Part shown: positions 1 through 8,117 of the stretch, one piece after another
How the letters are laid out: every line of letters begins with the position of its first letter
How positions within the stretch are numbered: the first letter of the stretch is position 1
Notes under the pieces: model-generated
What the model was told of the DNA's origin: nothing
The model's input: only the letters and a program-made list of their open reading frames with translations
Database searches by the model: none
Assembly: GCA_963719855.1 (NCBI GenBank)
Contig: CAVRDK010000004.1
Span: 62,001-126,000 of the forward strand
Direction: 5' to 3'
DNA: 64,000 nt
Origin: CAIQPV01 sp963719855
Lineage (GTDB): Bacteria; Pseudomonadota; Gammaproteobacteria; Burkholderiales; Gallionellaceae
Made by a program: the position numbers and the translations under genes

Positions 1-639
1 GCCCCCTGGATGCTGTTCTTCCAGCAAAGCGCTGTGGTCGATAAAGGAATGCAGGAGAAAGATATCCCTTGGGGCAAGTTCGATACTCTTTTTGGTTCGA
101 TATTAACGGTCGTGGTGGCGATTTTTATCGTCATCGTCACGGGCACCGTCTTGAAAGGCGTCAATATCGACGACGCATCGCAGGCCGCCGAGCAACTAAT
201 GCACACCAACCACTATGTCGGCGCGTTCATGGCTATCGGCCTGTTTGATGCCGGCCTGCTCGGCGCGATCTGTATCTCGCTAGCAAGTTCATGGGCTTTC
301 GGCGAAATCTTCGGTTGGGCGCATACATTGAATACAAAAATCAAGGAAGCGCCCTGGTTCTATTTCTGTTACATCTTTGCCTTGGTCACCTCTGGCCTGG
401 TAGTGCTGATTCCGGGCGCACCGCTGGTGCTGATTACCCTGTTCGTTCAGGTTGTAGCAGTCACCTTGCTGCCTGCCGCCCTGGTGTTCCTGATTCTATT
501 GCTGAATGATAAAAAACACATGGGCGAGTACTGCAATACTTTCAGCCAGAATTTGATCTCAGGCTTTATCGTTGTCGTCATCGTGATTTTGTCCACGTTG
601 TACGGTCTCAGCGTGTTATTCCCTAATATGTTCCATTAA
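1..639 (+). CDS. NRAMP-family divalent metal transporter, C-terminal part
   Basis: The reading frame is open from the first base, so the 5' end lies outside the window; 212 residues remain. The stretch PWMLFFQQSAVVDKG is typical of the NRAMP (MntH/Nramp) family, which imports Mn2+, Fe2+ or related ions with protons across the inner membrane. At least five hydrophobic helices follow, separated by short loops, and the protein ends in a helix (SGFIVVVIVILSTLYGLSVLF). The next genes on the same strand encode a tiny membrane protein and a PRC/MgtE_N/CBS protein, so this is probably the first gene of a metal-transport operon. Family assignment is firm; substrate is not determined. Confidence 0.85.
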   Translation, partial: APWMLFFQQSAVVDKGMQEKDIPWGKFDTLFGSILTVVVAIFIVIVTGTVLKGVNIDDASQAAEQLMHTNHYVGAFMAIGLFDAGLLGAICISLASSWAFGEIFGWAHTLNTKIKEAPWFYFCYIFALVTSGLVVLIPGAPLVLITLFVQVVAVTLLPAALVFLILLLNDKKHMGEYCNTFSQNLISGFIVVVIVILSTLYGLSVLFPNMFH

Positions 640-655
640 TCGGAGAGCCAGACAT

Positions 656-796
656 GGACACCTCTAAAAATCCAATTTTTGTCGCCATACGGCGTTGCTC
701 ACAAAAAATCACTTCTTACATATCAAACATATGCGGCGGCGCGATTTTCTGCTCGCGCCTTGTCTGGCTTAACAACTTGAATTTTTAGAGGTATCC
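656..796. repeat. Dispersed inverted-repeat element A, copy 1
   Basis: A 141-bp element with terminal inverted repeats GGAcACCTCTAAAAATC and its complement at the other end. The inside is a long imperfect hairpin: GCCATACGGCGTTGCTCAC pairs with the region around 750-765. A second copy at 32014-32154 has the same length and is about 90% identical by eye; a scar with only the ends is at 60153-60179. This copy lies between the NRAMP gene and the small membrane gene, directly after a good ribosome-binding site and an ATG at 653, so it may have displaced the original start of the downstream gene. It contains no transposase, so it is non-autonomous (MITE-like). Confidence 0.85.
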
Positions 797-798
797 AT

Positions 799-972
799 AT
801 GCTATCAAGCCTTCGCCGCTTTGCCGCAAAAATTCGGGAAATCAACCATCGCTACAGCAAGCCGCACATCGAGATGTCGCGAGCCGTCAAGATATCGCTG
901 TTGTCTCTACGGATTTACCTTTTTGTGCTGGTAAGCCTGATCCTTTACAAATTTGTATTAATGTTGAACTGA
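799..972 (+). CDS. Small single-span membrane protein, 57 aa
   Basis: A short frame starting with MLSSLRRFAAK. It has a basic N-terminal half (about residues 1-31) and one hydrophobic helix near residues 33-55 (SLLSLRIYLFVLVSLILYKF), giving an inner-membrane protein with a cytoplasmic positive N-terminus. The stop codon overlaps the ribosome-binding site GAGGAATAG of the following PRC/MgtE_N/CBS gene, which suggests translational coupling. Repeat element A ends three bases before the ATG, so the present start may be secondary. I do not recognise a family. The context suggests an accessory subunit of the metal transporter, which is inference. Confidence 0.55.
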   Translation: MLSSLRRFAAKIREINHRYSKPHIEMSRAVKISLLSLRIYLFVLVSLILYKFVLMLN

Positions 973-982
973 GGAATAGACC

Positions 983-2233
983 ATGATCGCCATATTGGAA
1001 AATAAATTTTTTCTCAGTGAAATTATCGGCCGCAAGGTCTATCTGAAAACCCAACGGATCGGCCGTTTGAGCGACATGGTGATCGTTGAAACGGGAAAAC
1101 TTCCCGAGGTTAGCCATTTTGTCGTCAGCCGTTCGTTTGGCTATCCTTCACTGTTACTGCCGCTGGATAAGCTGACCCTGATTTCAAATACAGAAATCGT
1201 ATTTGACGTTAATGATCCAGTCGAATATGAAAGATTGCCTACCGATGGCGCTATCCTGCTTCGCTCGCACATTCTCGACAAGAAGATTCTCGACATGGAC
1301 GATCACGAAGTTGAGGTTATCTATGACATCAGCCTGGATTTTAAGGGTGACAAGCTGTATGTCAGCGAAGTCGATATAAGCAAACGACGCCTGCTACGCC
1401 GGATGGGACTGAGGAAACTGGCCGACTGGTTATCCGAGCACAGAGAAGAAGAGACGATGATTTCCTGGATGTATGTCCAGCAATTGCCAGAGCGTATCGA
1501 CACCTTCAAAGGGCACGTCAAACTTAATGTGCTCAAGGAAAACATCAGCGAAATCCACCCGGTCGATTTGGCAGACATTCTGGAAGAGTTGGACGGCGAT
1601 CAGCGGCTGGCGGTATTCAAAGAGCTTGAACCGGAACAAGCCTCTGATACTTTGGAAGAAGTGGAGCCACGGATTCAGCGTGAGTTGATCCATTCGATGG
1701 AAAAACGTCAGGCAGCCCAATTGATCAACGCCAGGAGTCCGGCACAGGCGGCGGTTATTCTGTCCGCGCTGCCGTCTGCCGAAGCGGACGAATTGCTGCA
1801 ACTGATTAATAAGGAAAGTGCTGACAAAATAAAGATAATCATTGATCAGCATGACGAAAATATTCTTCTGTTTTCCACTCAGAAATTCATGAAAATGCCA
1901 GAGTCAACGAAGGTCGATGAGGTCTTGACGGACTTTCGGGAAATCGCACGCAACATGGATGTGATCATGTATGTCTACGTCACCGACAAACAGGGCATCC
2001 TGAAGGGTGTTGTCGATTTCCGGGAACTGTTAGCCGCCGAACCAGACCAGTTGCTGGGAGAAATTATGGTCGATAACATCATCAGCTTGAACCCCGAGGA
2101 TACCTTGAGCGATGCAGTGGTTATGTTTTCCCGCTACGAGTTTCGGGCTATTCCCATAACCGACGCTGAAAATAAGCTTCTGGCCGTGGTTTCCTTCAGG
2201 GACATTCGCGGCATAGAGCCACGGTTGGATTAG
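983..2233 (+). CDS. Soluble PRC-barrel / MgtE N-domain / CBS-pair protein
   Basis: A 416-aa protein without membrane segments. Residues about 1-85 look like a PRC barrel, about 190-290 form the helical-repeat MgtE N-terminal domain (HPVDLADILEELDGDQRLAVF, ALPSAEADELLQLI), and about 300-410 form a CBS-domain pair (VDEVLTDFREIARN, IMVDNIISLNPEDTLSDA, FRAIPITD). In MgtE magnesium channels the N and CBS domains sense Mg2+ and gate the channel; here the transmembrane domain is missing. Its place after NRAMP suggests that it regulates that transporter in response to a metal or adenine nucleotide. Start chosen at ATG 983 after GAGGAATAG. Confidence 0.8.
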   Translation: MIAILENKFFLSEIIGRKVYLKTQRIGRLSDMVIVETGKLPEVSHFVVSRSFGYPSLLLPLDKLTLISNTEIVFDVNDPVEYERLPTDGAILLRSHILDKKILDMDDHEVEVIYDISLDFKGDKLYVSEVDISKRRLLRRMGLRKLADWLSEHREEETMISWMYVQQLPERIDTFKGHVKLNVLKENISEIHPVDLADILEELDGDQRLAVFKELEPEQASDTLEEVEPRIQRELIHSMEKRQAAQLINARSPAQAAVILSALPSAEADELLQLINKESADKIKIIIDQHDENILLFSTQKFMKMPESTKVDEVLTDFREIARNMDVIMYVYVTDKQGILKGVVDFRELLAAEPDQLLGEIMVDNIISLNPEDTLSDAVVMFSRYEFRAIPITDAENKLLAVVSFRDIRGIEPRLD

Positions 2234-2466
2234 GAACCGGGCAGCGTCGGATACGTTAGAAAAACTGCAATCAAGTTAGATTGCTTAATTTTGCCATTCA
2301 TTTTGCCGAATGTTGCCGAGGCAGCCACTCACCCTTCATCTGCACTTGATTCTGATACTGTTGTGACACGGTTTCCACAATCCTCTGCGGCTTTCAAAAT
2401 ATTTCTGTAAAATCTCCCCGGTTGTAATAGGGACGGTTCAGGTGAGGGATTAATACAAGGTTAATT

Positions 2467-3633
2467 ATGAAAATTCACGAATACCAAGGTAAGGAAATTT
2501 TGCGTCAATTTGGCGTGCCGACTCCGCGTGGCATAGCTTGTTTCAGTGTTGATGAGGCAGTGGCTGCGGCGCAGAAATTGGGCGGTGCGGTGTGGGTGGT
2601 GAAGGCACAGATTCATGCCGGTGGTCGCGGCAAGGGCGGCGGGGTGAAGGTGGCGAAGTCGCTGGATCAAGTGCGCGAATACGCCAACCAGATTCTGGGC
2701 ATGCAACTGGTGACGCACCAGACCGGCCCAGAAGGTCAGAAGGTCAGGCGCTTGCTGATCGAGGAAGGCGCGCAGATTGTTAAAGAGCTTTACGTCGGCA
2801 TGGTGATCGACCGCAGCAAACAGCGCGTGGTGTTGATGGCAAGCAGTGAAGGCGGCATGGACATTGAACATGTTGCCGCGCACACGCCGGAAAAAATCCA
2901 CAAGATATGGATAGACCCTGTGGCAGGCTTGACCGATGCCGAGTCGGACGATGTGTCGCGCAAGATAGGCATACCCGAAACGGCGCTGCCGGAAGCGCGT
3001 GCCGCCCTGCAAGGTTTGTACCGCGCCTTCGTGGAAAAGGATGCGATGCTGGCGGAAATCAATCCGCTGGTAATCACGGGGGATCAGCACGTGCGGGCAC
3101 TGGATGCGAAATTCAATTTCGACAGTAATGCGCTGTATCGCCGTCCTGAAATTGTCGCGTATCGCGACCTGGACGAAGAAGACCCTGCCGAAGTCGAGGC
3201 TTCCAAATTCGACCTCAGCTACATTTCGCTGGATGGCGACATCGGCTGCCTGGTGAATGGCGCGGGGTTGGCGATGGCGACCATGGACATCATCAAGTTG
3301 TACGGCGGCAGTCCGGCGAACTTCCTCGATGTGGGCGGCGGCGCGACCAAGGAAAAAGTTATCGAGGCGTTCAAGCTGATGCTGAAGAATCCCAAGCTGC
3401 GTGCCATCCTGGTGAATATTTTCGGCGGCATCATGCGCTGTGACGTGATCGCCGAAGGCGTGGTAGCGGCGGCGCGCGAGGTGCATTTGAGCGTGCCTTT
3501 GGTGGTGCGTCTGGAAGGTACCAACGTCGATTTGGGCAAAAAGATTCTGGCTGAATCCGGCCTGCCGATTATTTCCGCCAGCGACATGGCGGATGCGGCT
3601 GAGAAGGTTGTGGCTGCTGCGAGGGGAAAATAA
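2467..3633 (+). CDS. sucC: Succinyl-CoA synthetase, beta subunit
   Basis: A 388-aa protein, the same length as the E. coli enzyme. The ATP-grasp domain begins MKIHEYQGKEILRQFGVP, the glycine-rich GGRGKGGGVK segment is at about residues 53-62, and the C-terminal CoA-ligase domain contains NFLDVGGGATKEKV and NIFGGIMRCD. With SucD it converts succinyl-CoA, ADP (or GDP) and phosphate to succinate, CoA and NTP in the TCA cycle. sucD follows one base after the stop codon. The roughly 230 bases upstream (2234-2466) hold no gene and must contain the promoter, but no clear -35/-10 pair could be chosen. Confidence 0.97.
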   Translation: MKIHEYQGKEILRQFGVPTPRGIACFSVDEAVAAAQKLGGAVWVVKAQIHAGGRGKGGGVKVAKSLDQVREYANQILGMQLVTHQTGPEGQKVRRLLIEEGAQIVKELYVGMVIDRSKQRVVLMASSEGGMDIEHVAAHTPEKIHKIWIDPVAGLTDAESDDVSRKIGIPETALPEARAALQGLYRAFVEKDAMLAEINPLVITGDQHVRALDAKFNFDSNALYRRPEIVAYRDLDEEDPAEVEASKFDLSYISLDGDIGCLVNGAGLAMATMDIIKLYGGSPANFLDVGGGATKEKVIEAFKLMLKNPKLRAILVNIFGGIMRCDVIAEGVVAAAREVHLSVPLVVRLEGTNVDLGKKILAESGLPIISASDMADAAEKVVAAARGK

Positions 3634-3634
3634 T

Positions 3635-4513
3635 ATGTCAATTCTGATTGATAAAAACACAAGAGTAATGACACAAGGCATGACCGGCAAGGTCGGCCAG
3701 TTTCACACCACACACTGCAAGGCTTACGCGAACGGTGCGGAATGTTTCGTCGCGGGCGTGACGCCGGGCAAGGCTGGGCAGAGCTACGAGGGCATTCCCA
3801 TTTATAACAGCGTGAAGGATGCCAAGGCGCAAACCGGCGCGACTGTGTCGGTGATTTACGTGCCTCCCGGCTATGCGGCTGCCGCGATTGACGAAGCCGT
3901 CGAAGCCGACCTTGATCTGGTGATCTGTATTACCGAAGGCATACCGGTGCATGACCTGTTGAAGACGCGCTACAAGATGCAGGGCAAGCGCACGGTGTTG
4001 ATCGGGCCGAACTGTCCGGGGCTGATTACGCCGGACGAAATCAAGATCGGCATCATGCCGGGACACATCCATAAGAAGGGTCGCATCGGCGTGGTATCGC
4101 GTTCCGGCACGCTGACCTATGAAGCGGTTGGGCAACTTACCGCGCTGGGCCTGGGGCAGTCTTCCTGCGTAGGTATCGGCGGTGACCCGATCAACGGCAT
4201 GAAGCATGTGGATGTGTTGAAGCTGTTCAACGATGACCCGGAAACCGATGCGGTCATCATGGTGGGCGAGATCGGTGGCAGCGACGAGGAAGAATGCGCG
4301 CGCTGGATCAAGGCCAACATGAAGAAACCGGTGGTGGGCTTTATCGCGGGCATCACCGCGCCTGCAGGCAAGCGCATGGGCCATGCCGGTGCAATCATCT
4401 CCGGCGGTCAGGGCGGCGCTGAGGACAAGCTGGCGGTGATGGAAGAATGCGGCATCCATATCACGCGCAACCCGGCGGAAATGGGTAAAGTGATGCGTTC
4501 GCTGCTTCCGTAG
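3635..4513 (+). CDS. sucD: Succinyl-CoA synthetase, alpha subunit
   Basis: A 292-aa CoA-binding subunit of the TCA-cycle ligase. The Rossmann-like start MSILIDKNTRVMTQGMTGK and the active-site phosphohistidine in GHAGAIISGG are both present. The start is ATG 3635, one base after the sucC stop and preceded by GAGGGGAA; a frame extending further upstream to 3593 would overlap sucC and add residues not seen in the family. sucC and sucD are co-transcribed. Confidence 0.97.
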   Translation: MSILIDKNTRVMTQGMTGKVGQFHTTHCKAYANGAECFVAGVTPGKAGQSYEGIPIYNSVKDAKAQTGATVSVIYVPPGYAAAAIDEAVEADLDLVICITEGIPVHDLLKTRYKMQGKRTVLIGPNCPGLITPDEIKIGIMPGHIHKKGRIGVVSRSGTLTYEAVGQLTALGLGQSSCVGIGGDPINGMKHVDVLKLFNDDPETDAVIMVGEIGGSDEEECARWIKANMKKPVVGFIAGITAPAGKRMGHAGAIISGGQGGAEDKLAVMEECGIHITRNPAEMGKVMRSLLP

Positions 4514-4517
4514 CAGA

Positions 4518-4811
4518 ATGGGGGATTGTCCGCACATGGGCAATCCCTTATTCCTTGGCGCAAAAGCAATATTGGCGCCGGGGGAAATAAATCAAATTCT
4601 TGGACTGAATTATTGCAGCATTGATTTTGGAATGGACAAGAATGGAAACATCTTGTTGTCTGAAGCCAATTCAGCCATGAGAATCAACCAGCTAACCAAT
4701 GACAAACGATGGGATCATAGGCGTACGGCCATTGAAAACGCGCTGACTGCTACCAAAAGAATGTTCGTCGAACGGATATCCGCACCGGACAGTTATCCAA
4801 CTCATCCGTAA
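4518..4811 (+). pseudogene. Remnant of an ATP-grasp protein C-terminus
   Basis: The frame begins right after sucD, but only the middle and end look like a real protein. LGLNYCSIDFGMDKNGN followed by ILLSEANSAM is the metal- and ATP-binding end of an ATP-grasp domain, as in RimK- or Ddl-like ligases, where it normally reads (G)IDFG...LL(F)EANA. The whole catalytic N-terminal part is missing, and no ribosome-binding site precedes the ATG. I read it as a decayed gene fragment left after a rearrangement downstream of sucCD. Its parent function is not known. Confidence 0.6.
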
Positions 4812-4863
4812 GCATCAGAAAAGCATTGGAGAGTGTGGATTGGTGAGACGTTAAATTGCACCC

Positions 4864-5724
4864 TCAATATTGTTGAGGCAAAGCTTTCGATAACCCGGCG
4901 GAAACAGCGTTCCAGTCAATAATTCCGATATATCCATTCTGTGCAGCTACCACGATAGTTTTATTATTTACATGTACCACCGTGCCTGCTTCATGACTGT
5001 GTATCTCGGTCCAGCCAACAGCACGCCTGATGCAAATCAAAACACCATTCACATGAGCCAAGCACTCGATCAAACCCAAGGCACGGACTTGGCGCATGAT
5101 GGTGTCTACCGAGTTGGAGAAATTAATCGTTAGCTCCTCTTGCGTAAGCCTTGGCCAATAGTCTCCCGGCCCTTGAGGCATTGCTTGATTCCACAACCCC
5201 AGAAAATTATTGGCCACCCGGTCAGCCAAACGGCCAGCTGCCATCTGGACTTTCAGGCTCAGGCTTTCGTGGCACTCGCCGTCGCTGAGTTGAAATGTCT
5301 CTGCTGCCAGAATATCGCCTGTATCAAAATCCGGAGCTAGCTGATGACAGGTTACTGCCCACGATTTTCTATTTTCCAATAGTGCTCTCACTATTGGATA
5401 AGCGCCGCGTGCTTCAGGCAAGGGCGAAGGGTGAAAATTTACGGCATGTTTCAAATACGGGCGCCAATCACCGATGCGCCATTTGTAACCGGCTGCAATC
5501 AATACGTCGCAGCCGCTTTCGCCTAAACCTTGCAGATCATCTTCTGTCATGCGTGACAGTTGCATATTGATACGCTTGCTTTGTGCAAGTTCAATAACCT
5601 TGTTATTGCTGTCAAGACTACCTTGCGTCGGAAAAACAAAAAGTTTCACCGGCTCCCAACCTGCCTTAAGGAATTCGTTGAATACACCTAATGAGCTATC
5701 GCTCGCGGTAATAGCAAAACGCAT
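4864..5724 (-). CDS. Formyltransferase-family protein (Fmt-like)
   Basis: A 286-aa protein of the formyl_transferase fold. The catalytic triad is visible: Asn and His in VNFHPSPLPEARGAYP (about residues 94-109) and Asp in DFDTGDILA (about 132-140), as in methionyl-tRNA formyltransferase and other 10-formyl-THF enzymes. The C-terminal 80 residues resemble the Fmt C-terminal barrel only weakly. It lies 25 bp downstream of motD and on the same strand as the flagellar genes, so it may be the last gene of that operon and could formylate a sugar nucleotide used on flagellin. This role is inference; a second Fmt-like enzyme is equally possible. Confidence 0.7.
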   Translation of the reverse strand: MRFAITASDSSLGVFNEFLKAGWEPVKLFVFPTQGSLDSNNKVIELAQSKRINMQLSRMTEDDLQGLGESGCDVLIAAGYKWRIGDWRPYLKHAVNFHPSPLPEARGAYPIVRALLENRKSWAVTCHQLAPDFDTGDILAAETFQLSDGECHESLSLKVQMAAGRLADRVANNFLGLWNQAMPQGPGDYWPRLTQEELTINFSNSVDTIMRQVRALGLIECLAHVNGVLICIRRAVGWTEIHSHEAGTVVHVNNKTIVVAAQNGYIGIIDWNAVSAGLSKALPQQY

Positions 5725-5749
5725 ATAGTGTCCTTGGCTGTGTAAACGA

Positions 5750-6529
5750 TTATTGCGCAGGCTGCGGTGCTGATCGCTCCATTGCGGGCGACATCAGAGT
5801 GACCGTCATACGACGATTGTGGGCGCGCCCTTCCGGCGTATCGTTGGGGGCGACTGGATGGTTGGCGGCAGAGCCCACGACTGTCAAGCGCCCTGATGCT
5901 ATTCCATGCTCGATGAACAGGCGCGCCACGCTGCTGGCGCGTGCAGAAGACAGCTCCCAATTGGAGGGAAAGCGCGGTGTCTTGATGGGAACATCATCAG
6001 TGTGCCCTTCAATCTCTATGGCTTGGTCACCCTGCCCCAGTATGTTAGCCACCTCTGATAAGGTTTTTACCGAATTGCTTTGCAGTTCTGCGTCGCCTTG
6101 GTTAAATAGCGCGCTGGCATTTATTTCCAGCACCACCCCCCGACTGGTCTCGGAAACACTGACTTGGCCACTGGTCACTAAGGGTGCCATGGCCTGATTG
6201 AGATTTTTGGCGATACGTTGCATGATTTCCTGTTGTTTGCGCACCCGTTCGGCCAGCTTGGCATTTCTCCGCTCCACGATCGACTTCAAAAATATCTCAT
6301 TTTCGCTGAGCGGCACCATGGTCTCCGGTTTGGCTTGCTCATGGCTACCAAACGCTTCCATCAGTGATGCGCCGAACACCCTGTATTTGCCCTCGTTCAC
6401 CGAAGAAATGGCGTACATCACTACAAAGAACGCAAACAGAAGAGTAATAAAATCGGCATAGGAGACCATCCAGCGATCCAGATTTTCGGAAGGGGAATGA
6501 TGTTGAGACTGACGAGGCTGGCGGGACAT
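5750..6529 (-). CDS. motD: Flagellar motor stator protein MotD (MotB family)
   Basis: A 259-aa stator subunit. A short basic cytoplasmic N-terminus is followed by one membrane helix, WMVSYADFITLLFAFFVVMY, whose Asp is the conserved proton-binding residue. The C-terminal OmpA-like peptidoglycan-binding domain contains IEGHTDDVPI and NWELSSARASSVARLF. With MotC it conducts protons and drives flagellar rotation. The start is placed at ATG 6529, one base after the motC stop; a longer frame to 6589 would overlap motC. It could equally be named MotB; the flhF-flhG-fliA-motC-motD order favours MotD. Confidence 0.88.
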   Translation of the reverse strand: MSRQPRQSQHHSPSENLDRWMVSYADFITLLFAFFVVMYAISSVNEGKYRVFGASLMEAFGSHEQAKPETMVPLSENEIFLKSIVERRNAKLAERVRKQQEIMQRIAKNLNQAMAPLVTSGQVSVSETSRGVVLEINASALFNQGDAELQSNSVKTLSEVANILGQGDQAIEIEGHTDDVPIKTPRFPSNWELSSARASSVARLFIEHGIASGRLTVVGSAANHPVAPNDTPEGRAHNRRMTVTLMSPAMERSAPQPAQ

Positions 6530-6530
6530 A

Positions 6531-7271
6531 TCAGGAAATATATCCCTGCAACTTGCTTTCGATGTAACGGGGGTTCTCGCCGCTGGCAATGGCTACTAGC
6601 CCGTCCATCAGGATTTCGCGCATCACCATCTGTTGCATGATCAACGATTTCAACTTGCTGGCTATGGGTAGATATACAAGGTTCGCGAGGCCTACACCGT
6701 AAATGGTGGAAATGAACGCAACTGCGATGCCTGCCCCCAGCTTGGATGGATCCGCCAAGCTCTGCATAATGTGAACCAGGCCAAGCACTGCGCCCAGAAT
6801 ACCTATGGTCGGTGAATAGCCTGCCGCAGATTCCCACACCCGCGCGGATTGGAAATAAAATAGCTCATACGTGTGGCTATCTATTTCCAGCACCTCACGG
6901 ATTTTTTCCGCGCTGTTGCCATCCACCAGCAGCTGCAATCCTTTTTTAGCAAAGGGATCACGGCTTGCCAAAACTTGAGATTCCAGCGCCAATATACCAT
7001 CTTTGCGCGCCATGCTGCTCCAGGCGGTAATTTGGAACACCAGCTTTTGTGGGGATAACTTCGGCGTGACGAATACCCAACTCGCCATCTTGATTCCCGT
7101 TATAAAAACCCTAAACGAGCTTTGCAGCATCACTGCTCCCAGTGTGCCGCCACACACGATGAGGAAAGCCGCCCCCTGAAACAGAACATCGGCGGAACCA
7201 CCTTCAAGCAACTGCCCGCCCAGAATACCCCCAAAGGCAACCAGTAAACCGAAAAGGCTGAGTCTATCCAT
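6531..7271 (-). CDS. motC: Flagellar motor stator protein MotC (MotA family)
   Basis: A 246-aa inner-membrane protein, the usual length of the MotC branch. Four hydrophobic segments are seen (starting SLFGLLVAFGGILGG; DVLFQGAAFLIVCGG; YSPTIGILGAVLGLV; GAGIAVAFISTIYGVGLAN), with the MotA/ExbB signature Pro-Thr-Ile-Gly-Ile-Leu-Gly near residue 155. It forms the stator channel with MotD, which starts one base after its stop. A perfect 42-bp palindrome lies in the 126-bp gap between fliA and this gene and may reduce read-through. Confidence 0.9.
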   Translation of the reverse strand: MDRLSLFGLLVAFGGILGGQLLEGGSADVLFQGAAFLIVCGGTLGAVMLQSSFRVFITGIKMASWVFVTPKLSPQKLVFQITAWSSMARKDGILALESQVLASRDPFAKKGLQLLVDGNSAEKIREVLEIDSHTYELFYFQSARVWESAAGYSPTIGILGAVLGLVHIMQSLADPSKLGAGIAVAFISTIYGVGLANLVYLPIASKLKSLIMQQMVMREILMDGLVAIASGENPRYIESKLQGYIS

Positions 7272-7311
7272 TTAAGTAATCGTTCAGAAGTTAATTAACA
7301 TAAGTCGTGAA

Positions 7312-7353
7312 CTGGTAGCCTGTAGCCAACCCGGGTTGGCTACAGGCTACCAG
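7312..7353. repeat. Perfect 42-bp palindrome between fliA and motC
   Basis: The two 21-bp arms, CTGGTAGCCTGTAGCCAACCC and its exact complement, meet with no spacer. In RNA this would form a stable hairpin just upstream of motC in the flagellar transcript. No T-run follows on the minus strand, so it does not look like a simple intrinsic terminator. It could be an attenuator, an RNA-processing site or a palindromic repeat unit. Confidence 0.85.
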
Positions 7354-7397
7354 CTTAATAATACTTGTCTGAGAAGGTTAATAACTTATGGGTACTA

Positions 7398-8117
7398 TTA
7401 ATGCCCTTTCAGCATACTACGCAGGCGAGCCACAGCTTGACTGTGCAGTTGGCACACGCGCGATTCGCTCACTCCCATCACCTCTCCGATTTCACGCAAA
7501 TTCATTTCCTGTTCGTAATGCATGCCCATCAATATGCGCTCGCGCTCCGGCAAATTCTCGATCGCCTTGATCAGTGCGTCGCGGAAGTGCTCATCCTGCA
7601 ACAATGCAAGCGGGTCGGCATCACTATCGAAATCGTAACGGTCGAAAAAATCCTCGTCGCCCTCATTATGAAAATCCTCGTAATACACCAGTTGCGCGCC
7701 ACGCGACTCGAACAACATCTGCTGATATTCTGTCAGCGGCATCTCCAACTCCTGAGATACCTCGGACTCGCTCGGCGATCTGCCCAGACGCTGCTGCAAT
7801 TTGCTCATTGCCGTCTCGATACGGCGCATATCCCGGCGCAAGCTGCGCGGCATCCAGTCAGCCTGGCGCAATTCATCCAGCATTGAGCCACGAATACGTT
7901 GCGCAGCGAAAGTCTCAAACTGCGCGCCGCGCAATTCATCATATCGCCCAGCCGCATCCAGCAGGCCTATCATGCCGGCCTGGATAATGTCATCCACCGC
8001 CACACTGCTGGGCAATTTCAGCATCAAGTGGTGTGCGATGCGCTTGACCAGCGGCGCATATTCCTTGATGCACTGTTCCTTGTCGGCTAAACCGCTCGCT
8101 GTGTACATGATATTCAT
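7398..8117 (-). CDS. fliA: RNA polymerase sigma-28 factor FliA
   Basis: A 239-aa sigma-70 family factor of the flagellar type. Region 2 reads LVKRIAHHLMLKLPSSVAVDDIIQAGMIGLLDA, region 3 includes LGRSPSESEVSQELEM, and region 4 ends with LREIGEVMGVSESRVCQLHSQAVARL. It directs RNA polymerase to late flagellar and chemotaxis promoters. Its ATG directly follows the flhG stop codon with no gap. A matching sigma-28 promoter is seen in this window upstream of the chemoreceptor gene, at 43125-43151. Confidence 0.95.
   Translation of the reverse strand: MNIMYTASGLADKEQCIKEYAPLVKRIAHHLMLKLPSSVAVDDIIQAGMIGLLDAAGRYDELRGAQFETFAAQRIRGSMLDELRQADWMPRSLRRDMRRIETAMSKLQQRLGRSPSESEVSQELEMPLTEYQQMLFESRGAQLVYYEDFHNEGDEDFFDRYDFDSDADPLALLQDEHFRDALIKAIENLPERERILMGMHYEQEMNLREIGEVMGVSESRVCQLHSQAVARLRSMLKGH

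Noticed and set aside
653..787. 44-codon frame through repeat element A (TSKNPIFVAIRRCSQKITSY...)
   Set aside because: The same frame is open in copy 2, but the differences fall in both silent and replacement positions and the sequence is a hairpin; probably not a real protein.
2461..3690. Long antisense reading frame (409 codons) opposite sucC
   Set aside because: It is rich in His, Arg and Gln, has no ribosome-binding site and lies entirely opposite a clear sucC gene; an effect of codon bias.
3638..4543. Antisense frame of 301 codons opposite sucD
   Set aside because: Same pattern of His/Arg-rich translation opposite a certain gene.
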